DNA of 6,364 nucleotides from an uncultured Collinsella sp. (lineage in GTDB: Bacteria > Actinomycetota > Coriobacteriia > Coriobacteriales > Coriobacteriaceae): NCBI GenBank assembly GCA_905211615.1, contig CAJMBB010000107.1:1-6364 (forward strand), in the 5' to 3' direction. Positions 1-4,034 of this stretch are shown one piece after another (position 1 is the stretch's first letter; each line of letters starts with the position of its first letter). Below the pieces are notes generated by a model. That model saw nothing but the letters and a program-made list of their open reading frames with translations, searched no databases and was not told the origin of the DNA. A program made the translations under genes and the position numbers.

Positions 1-192
1 GGTGCTGGAGCCGCCGCTTCGCTGGTCGGTGTTGTAGAAACCGCTGCCCTCAAATTTAATGCCGCTGGCCGAGAACGTCTTGGCCGCCGGGGCACCGCAG
101 CTGGGGCACACGACCTCGGGAGTCTCGGACATGGGATGCTCAACCTCAAACACGTTGCCGCAGCTCGAGCACTTGTAATCGTAGCGCGCCAT
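1..192 (-). CDS. FmdB-family zinc-ribbon protein, partial (C-terminus off the window)
   Basis: The first 64 codons read from an ATG at 192 down to the window edge with no stop. The protein begins MARYDYKCSSCGNVFEVEH and has two CxxC pairs, C8/C11 and C29/C32, the zinc-ribbon layout of the small FmdB/CxxC_CxxC_SSSS regulatory-protein family. The segment after it (TFSASGIKFEGSGFYNTD) is also characteristic: family members carry a G-[IV]-[KR]-F-x-G-x-G-F-Y-x-T-D motif and then a Ser/Gly-rich tail, which is just starting here (RSGGSST). A strong ribosome site, AAAAGGAAG (205-197), lies 4 nt before the ATG and supports this start. The biochemical role of the family is poorly defined; a regulatory or metal-binding role is assumed from the fold. 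It follows the amylase-MalQ gene on the same strand after 88 bp and a hairpin, so co-transcription is uncertain. Family assignment is secure, function is not. Confidence 0.9.
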   Translation of the reverse strand, partial: MARYDYKCSSCGNVFEVEHPMSETPEVVCPSCGAPAAKTFSASGIKFEGSGFYNTDQRSGGSST

Positions 193-214
193 AATACTTC
201 CTTTTCAGCACAAA

Positions 215-236
215 GCGGGCAGATTACTCTGCCCGC
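215..236 (-). terminator. GC-rich hairpin, likely terminator after the amylase-MalQ gene
   Basis: A perfect 9-bp stem (gcgggcaga 215-223 with tctgcccgc 228-236) closes a 4-nt loop. On the minus strand the loop reads GTAA, a stable GNRA tetraloop, and the stem is followed by TTTGTG. It starts 45 nt downstream of the stop at 281, as expected for a rho-independent terminator, but the T tract is short, so termination may be partial and allow read-through into the FmdB-family gene. In the plus direction the stem is followed by a run of A, so it would not act as a terminator there. Confidence 0.55.
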
Positions 237-243
237 AAAAATT

Positions 244-253
244 CAAACGTTTG
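244..253. promoter_or_regulatory. Perfect 10-bp palindrome with a LacI/PurR-type operator core
   Basis: CAAACGTTTG reads the same on both strands and has the central CG that LacI/GalR-family operators share (the PurR box has this same core). It sits between the amylase-MalQ stop and the FmdB-family gene, 52 bp before that gene's start. No convincing -35/-10 pair was found next to it, and a 10-bp palindrome can occur by chance, so the operator call is weak inference. Confidence 0.25.
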
Positions 254-280
254 TAACTGTACCCTATATCGGGGGTTTTA

Positions 281-3200
281 TCACGCTTCGCCCCAGAATC
301 TATGGTTGTTGCGCAGGAGCTGTGCGGTTTTGTCTTCAGCGGCTACAATGTCCGCCTCGTCAGCCTGCCAGGTCCAGTTGCCCGTGGCCACGCCCGGAAC
401 GTTCATGCGTGCGTCGTCGCCAAGCCCCAGGACATCCTGCAGCGGCATCATCACCAGGGGAGCGTCGCTTGCCAGCGCGTCGCTCATCAGCTTGGCCGCC
501 AGCTCAACACCGCTCGGTTCATCGCCGCCCGCAAAGGAACGTGTGCACCAACCGGCCAGCGTCGACGTATCGTGCGTCGACGTGTATAGAATCTTGCCGG
601 GCGTGGGATGCACACCGCAACGAACGTCGTAGTCGCTAAACTCCAGCACGTCCATGCCGGGGAAACCGCAGGTCGAAGCCATGGCGCGAACACCGGGCGT
701 CAAATAGCCTAGGTCCTCGGCGATAAAGTTGAGCGGACCCAGCTCGTCATAGGCGGTCTGGAACAGGTCTTTGCCCGGTCCTGCCAGCCAACGCCCGTCG
801 GCGCAAGCCTTACCCGCGGGAATGCTGAAATAGCTGTGGAATCCCAGGAAGTGATCCAGGCGCACGCGGTCGTAGAGCGAAAACGCGCGGCGCAGGCGAT
901 CCATCCACCAGCTATAGCCGTTCTGCTTCATGTGGTCCCAGCGGAACGTTGGGTTGCCCCACACCTGGCCCTCGGGCGCAAAGTTGTCGGGCGGCGCGCC
1001 GGAAATCTCGATTGCCTTGCCGGTATCGGACAGCCAGAAGTTCTCGGGTTCGCTCCACGCATCTGCCGAATCGTCGGACACGTACATAGGAATATCGCCG
1101 ATAACCTCGATGCCCTTCTTGTGCGCATAGTTCATGAGCTCACACCAAGCGAGGTCAAAGCGGTACTGCATGTACGCCTGATGCTCGGCCTCGTCGTGGA
1201 AGCGTTTGTCGTCGATCAGACGCTCGTTGTAGCGCGCGACATCGGCCGGCCAATCGTGGCGCGACTCGCCCTCAAAGTACTTCTTAACGGCCATGTAGAC
1301 GCAGTACTTCTCGAGCCAATCGGCATTGCGATGTTTAAACGCGGTGTACAGCGGATCGGCATCCTCACCGCCTCGGGCCTTCCAGGTCTCAAAGTCGGCT
1401 GCCAGCTCCTCGTGGCTCTCGGGTAGTAGGTCGATATTGCCTGCAAAGGCCGAAGGACCGGCGTAAGGGGAGCGGAAGAAGTCCGTGGGGTTGACGGGGA
1501 GAACCTGCCAGTAGCGCATGCCCATGGCGGCCAGATGGTCGATAAAGCGACGCGTGGGCGCGCCGATCGTACCGGGCTTGCCGTCGTCGGTCGGCACCGA
1601 TGTGATATGGCACACAACACCCGCACCGTGATCGAGCGGCTCCTGCAGGCGCTGCTCGGCGTGGTGATAGATGATCGACGAGCCCAGCGGGTACAGGTCG
1701 AGCGTGACGGTACCGTTGTGGATTTCGCACTCGTGGCCACTAATCACGTCGCTCGCACATTCGGCGAGCGCCGGAATCGTCACACGGTGCGAATTGCGCA
1801 GGCTACGGTTGATGATGACGGTCGCGGACTCGCCGTCTTTACCGGTACGGTTGTAGGCCAGCACCTCGTCATTGAGCGCAAAGGCCTTGATCTCGCCGTC
1901 AACCATAAACGGCAGCGCTCGGCGCACGGCCGAGGCATTCTTGACGATCGCGAACGTATCGAAGTCGTGCAGGTCTTCCTTGGTCGGCATGGTGCGGCGA
2001 TTACCCGGATCGGTCAGGCCCTCAAGGCCGTACTCGTCACCGTAATAGATTGAGGGAACGCCCGGGAATGTCATCTGCATAAGCGTCGCGAGCCAAAATC
2101 GGCTCTTGGCCAGGCCCATCGAGTTCTCGTCCAGACGCCATTTGCTGCGCTCGCACTCGGGCAGCTTCGACTCGTCGGGGCCGCCGCCGAGCACCGAGAT
2201 AATGCGCGGGCGGTCGTGGCTCGACAGTAGGTTGAGCGCGCAGGACAGGGCTTCGCGCGGATAATTCTCACGCAGGGTTTCGATATCCTCGGCAGCTTGG
2301 TAGGCGTTTTTGTAGCCCATCAAAAAGCCGATGACCATGTCGCGGAAGGGGTAATCCATGGCCGAGTCGAGCTCGGAGCCTTGCAGATAGCGACGCAGAT
2401 GGCCGTAGCTGATCTTGTTGGAGGCATCTTCCCAGACCTCGCCGAGCAGCAGCGCGTCGGGCTTCTCGGCGAGCACAGCCTTTTTGATCTCGGTCAGGAA
2501 GTCATCGGAAAGCTCGTCGGCCACATCCAGGCGCCAGCCGTGAGCGCCGGCGCGAAGCCATTTACGAATGACGCCGTCCTTGCCCAGGAGCCGCTCGCGT
2601 ACCAGTTCGGAGCTCTCATTGATGGCGGGCATATTGCCCACGCCCCACCAACAGTCGTACGATCCGTCCTCGTGGAAATAAAACGCATCGCGCCACGGCG
2701 AATCCTCGCTCTGCCACGCGCCTACGCCGGGGTAGTTGCCGTAGCGGTTGAAGTAGATCGAATCGTCGCCCGTGTGGTTGAACACACCGTCCAGAATGAT
2801 GGAAATGCCCAGCTTCTCGGCCGCCTCGCACAGCTCAGTAAAGTCCTGCTCGGTGCCCAGAATCGGATCGATCTTGGTGTAATCGGCGGTGTCGTAGCGG
2901 TGGTTGCTCGCGGCTTCAAATATGGGGTTGAGGTAGATGGCTGTAAAGCCCAGCTCGGCGATGCGAGGCAGGTCTTCCTGGATACCCTTGAGCGATCCGC
3001 CATAAAAGTCCCAGGTCTTGATGGAGCCGTCCTCGTCGCGCTCGTACACAGGCGGCTCGTTCCAGTCCTCGACCATGCGGCGCTGAATGCCCTTACGCGG
3101 TTTTTCGACCTCGGCCAGCGTGCGCTCGCGCCAGTGTTCGTCGCGGGCATAGCGATCGGGGAAGATCTGGTAGACCATGCCGCGCTCGTACCACTTGGGT

Positions 3201-3577
3201 CGAACTTCGCGGTGCTTGTAAACGGTGACCTGGAACGACGGCACCTCGGCGTAGTCGTAGGTTACGCCCTCGCCGCCGGTACGGCCCTGCGGTGCGCCTA
3301 ATCGAACCTCGGGCTGGCCCTCGATATTGCAGATAAAGCTGTACCAGATAAGACAGGGCTCGGTGCACTCGAGCTCTACGCTAAATATGCCGTCGCCCTC
3401 GTGCGTCATGGGATACCGAGACTCACCGATCTCATCGACCCAGGTGCGCAGTGTAAGCGTTGCCTGCGCGGGATCGGCGTCCTCCAGAATCACGGAGAGC
3501 GAAAGGGTAGTTCCTGTGGTCACAGCGCCAAACGGAGTGCGAAACTGCGGCAGACGGCTGTTGTGTATCAATCTCAT
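281..3577 (-). CDS. malQ: Fusion of GH13 neopullulanase-type alpha-amylase and GH77 4-alpha-glucanotransferase (MalQ)
   Basis: A 1098-residue intracellular glucan enzyme with two complete catalytic modules. Residues 1-118 look like a CBM34-type beta domain. The GH13 barrel starts near MVYQIFPDRY (134-143) and shows LNPIFEA (216-222), DGVFNH (263-268), GWRLDVADE (347-355; nucleophile D351), LGEVWED (378-384; acid/base E380) and SSHD (452-455; third acid D455). This pattern, with the N-terminal domain, points to the cyclomaltodextrinase/neopullulanase/maltogenic amylase group. After a short linker (638-652), residues 653-1098 are MalQ: PYAGPSAFAGN (704-714), GDIPMYVSDDSADAW (827-841), nucleophile RLDHF (D908), AEDLG (E954), STHDT (D1003) and a conserved QDVLGLGDDARMN near the end. 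Family knowledge: the amylase half hydrolyses alpha-1,4 (sometimes alpha-1,6) links, and MalQ transfers glucan chains between maltooligosaccharides. No signal peptide or membrane segment is seen. The ATG at 3577 has only a weak ribosome site (TGGACC), but the protein starts as a complete CBM34-like domain. Exact substrate preference is not readable. Confidence 0.95.
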   Translation of the reverse strand: MRLIHNSRLPQFRTPFGAVTTGTTLSLSVILEDADPAQATLTLRTWVDEIGESRYPMTHEGDGIFSVELECTEPCLIWYSFICNIEGQPEVRLGAPQGRTGGEGVTYDYAEVPSFQVTVYKHREVRPKWYERGMVYQIFPDRYARDEHWRERTLAEVEKPRKGIQRRMVEDWNEPPVYERDEDGSIKTWDFYGGSLKGIQEDLPRIAELGFTAIYLNPIFEAASNHRYDTADYTKIDPILGTEQDFTELCEAAEKLGISIILDGVFNHTGDDSIYFNRYGNYPGVGAWQSEDSPWRDAFYFHEDGSYDCWWGVGNMPAINESSELVRERLLGKDGVIRKWLRAGAHGWRLDVADELSDDFLTEIKKAVLAEKPDALLLGEVWEDASNKISYGHLRRYLQGSELDSAMDYPFRDMVIGFLMGYKNAYQAAEDIETLRENYPREALSCALNLLSSHDRPRIISVLGGGPDESKLPECERSKWRLDENSMGLAKSRFWLATLMQMTFPGVPSIYYGDEYGLEGLTDPGNRRTMPTKEDLHDFDTFAIVKNASAVRRALPFMVDGEIKAFALNDEVLAYNRTGKDGESATVIINRSLRNSHRVTIPALAECASDVISGHECEIHNGTVTLDLYPLGSSIIYHHAEQRLQEPLDHGAGVVCHITSVPTDDGKPGTIGAPTRRFIDHLAAMGMRYWQVLPVNPTDFFRSPYAGPSAFAGNIDLLPESHEELAADFETWKARGGEDADPLYTAFKHRNADWLEKYCVYMAVKKYFEGESRHDWPADVARYNERLIDDKRFHDEAEHQAYMQYRFDLAWCELMNYAHKKGIEVIGDIPMYVSDDSADAWSEPENFWLSDTGKAIEISGAPPDNFAPEGQVWGNPTFRWDHMKQNGYSWWMDRLRRAFSLYDRVRLDHFLGFHSYFSIPAGKACADGRWLAGPGKDLFQTAYDELGPLNFIAEDLGYLTPGVRAMASTCGFPGMDVLEFSDYDVRCGVHPTPGKILYTSTHDTSTLAGWCTRSFAGGDEPSGVELAAKLMSDALASDAPLVMMPLQDVLGLGDDARMNVPGVATGNWTWQADEADIVAAEDKTAQLLRNNHRFWGEA

Positions 3578-3603
3578 AGTACGGTCCAGTTCAATAGAAT
3601 CAT
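3574..3603 (-). other. Possible 9-codon leader ORF overlapping the amylase-MalQ start
   Basis: From an ATG at 3603 the minus strand encodes MILLNWTVL and stops in a TGA that overlaps the amylase-MalQ start as ATGA (3577-3574). A second, 5-codon frame (MARRP, 3617-3600) ends in another ATGA overlapping this ATG. Such overlaps allow translational coupling, which could compensate for the weak ribosome site of the large gene. Neither mini-frame has a convincing ribosome site of its own, and both start inside the 3601-3618 hairpin, so this may be coincidence. Confidence 0.2.
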
Positions 3604-3618
3604 GGCCTGCGGGCCATG
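3601..3618 (-). promoter_or_regulatory. Hairpin in the 5' untranslated region of the amylase-MalQ gene
   Basis: catggcc (3601-3607) and ggccatg (3612-3618) form a perfect 7-bp stem with a 4-nt loop. On the minus strand it lies 23 nt before the amylase-MalQ ATG and downstream of the predicted promoters, so it should be in the mRNA leader. There is no T tract after it, so it is not a terminator. It could stabilise the leader or affect ribosome loading; no function is proven. Confidence 0.4.
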
Positions 3619-3627
3619 GGCTTTACG

Positions 3628-3690
3628 CACAGGATGTAAGTATATCTGTTGTACACAGGATGTAAGTATATCTGTTGTACACAGGGTGTA
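3628..3690. repeat. 26-bp tandem repeat, two perfect copies plus a degenerate third
   Basis: Copies at 3628-3653 and 3654-3679 are identical over all 26 bases (each begins cacaggatgtaag and ends atctgttgta). A partial third begins at 3680 as cacagggtgta and then diverges. Each full unit contains agtata, the reverse complement of TATACT, so the repeat multiplies promoter-like elements facing the amylase-MalQ gene. A 13-bp near-palindrome, ctgttgtacacag, recurs at 3646-3658 and 3672-3684. The exact identity suggests recent duplication or selection. Confidence 0.9.
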
Positions 3691-3692
3691 TA
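3639..3692 (-). promoter_or_regulatory. Predicted tandem sigma-70 promoters for the amylase-MalQ gene
   Basis: On the minus strand two -10-like TATACT hexamers occur at 3670-3665 and 3644-3639. Exactly 16 nt upstream of each is a -35-like hexamer ending in ACA: TATACA (3692-3687) and CTTACA (3666-3661), each matching 4 of 6 bases of TTGACA. The second promoter is a by-product of the 26-bp repeat. The downstream start point would fall near 3632, giving a leader of about 55 nt that includes the hairpin. This is motif reading only; the -35 elements are imperfect and the spacing is one below the optimum. Confidence 0.45.
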
Positions 3693-3698
3693 AACAAC
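3674..3698. promoter_or_regulatory. Imperfect inverted repeat over the upstream -35 element, candidate operator
   Basis: gttgt (3674-3678) and acaac (3694-3698) are the outer arms of a 25-bp imperfect palindrome; seven of the ten outer positions pair. It covers the -35-like TATACA of the upstream predicted promoter, where a repressor would act. The gene is a maltodextrin enzyme, so a sugar-responsive regulator is a reasonable guess, but no known operator consensus is matched. Confidence 0.3.
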
Positions 3699-3811
3699 AT
3701 CCGTTTACCATCGGCGAACGGTTGTCCTAGAAAATCGTTTTACCATCCAAATTATCGCGATATTCGAAAAAGCCTAGACTGATACTATTTTTAGCCAAAC
3801 AAAAGTACTCG
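3699..3811. other. AT-rich intergenic stretch with no gene recognised
   Basis: Positions 3721-3900 are about 37% GC by hand count, far below the neighbouring genes (one 60-base line in the glgA tail counts 65%). The only clear structure here is a perfect 10-bp palindrome, tatcgcgata (3753-3762). A 64-codon minus-strand frame starting with TTG at 3968 runs through this stretch, but it has no ribosome site and crosses the inverted-repeat element, so I do not call it a gene. With the neighbouring entries this accounts for the 457-bp gap between the two large genes. Confidence 0.6.
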
Positions 3812-3941
3812 GGTTTACTACGACGAATTGAATAATCTCAACCACAGTCATTTTGGTGATATTAAAACCGCTGGTAGAAGCGTTGCCAATTTCGTAGATT
3901 ACTTGCCGAGGTCGGCCGGAGCCATTTTGTCGTAGTAAACC
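3812..3941. repeat. 130-bp element bounded by 13-bp perfect inverted repeats
   Basis: ggtttactacgac (3812-3824) is the exact reverse complement of gtcgtagtaaacc (3929-3941). In RNA the stem extends by a G-U pair and two A-U pairs (3825-3827 with 3926-3928). Inside it, taatct (3833-3838) pairs with agatta (3896-3901), giving nested complementarity. The element is AT-rich against its surroundings and carries no credible gene. The form fits a small non-autonomous mobile element (MITE-like), a dispersed intergenic repeat or a structured RNA. No target-site duplication is evident at the borders, and only one copy lies in the window, so mobility is unproven. Confidence 0.55.
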
Positions 3942-3971
3942 GGCCCTCTTTTTAATACAGAAGTTCAATCA

Positions 3972-4004
3972 AGAAGAGGGCACCTGGTGAGGGTGCCCTC
4001 TTTT
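3972..4004 (-). terminator. Rho-independent terminator downstream of glgA
   Basis: gagggcacc (3976-3984) and ggtgccctc (3992-4000) form a perfect 9-bp GC-rich stem with a 7-nt loop, extended by A-T pairs on the flanks. Reading the minus strand the stem is followed by TTCTTGATT, a moderate T tract, and lies 35 nt beyond the glgA stop. On the plus strand it is followed by TTTT, so it could stop transcription from both sides. It separates glgA from the amylase-MalQ gene. Confidence 0.8.
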
Positions 4005-4034
4005 GCGCTGAGGATTAAGTTTTAATCGTCCGGA

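Noticed and set aside
1622..1666. Frameshift or assembly join creating the amylase-MalQ fusion
   Set aside because: The frame is continuous across the linker with normal residues and no stop, and both domains are complete on either side, so the fusion looks genuine.
2297..3301. Plus-strand frame of 334 codons opposite the amylase domain
   Set aside because: Antisense shadow in GC-rich DNA; no domain is recognisable, and the minus strand carries all GH13 motifs.
3628..3698. CRISPR array
   Set aside because: The 26-bp units are directly adjacent with no spacers, and only two and a half copies exist.
3578..3811. Riboswitch or T-box leader before the amylase-MalQ gene
   Set aside because: The predicted leader is only about 55 nt with one 7-bp hairpin; no known riboswitch core or terminator/antiterminator pair is visible in it.
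3774..3968. 64-codon minus-strand frame starting with TTG, across the intergenic element
   Set aside because: No ribosome site, a rare start codon, and it spans both inverted-repeat arms and the AT-rich flank. More likely chance coding through a non-coding element, unless homologues are found.
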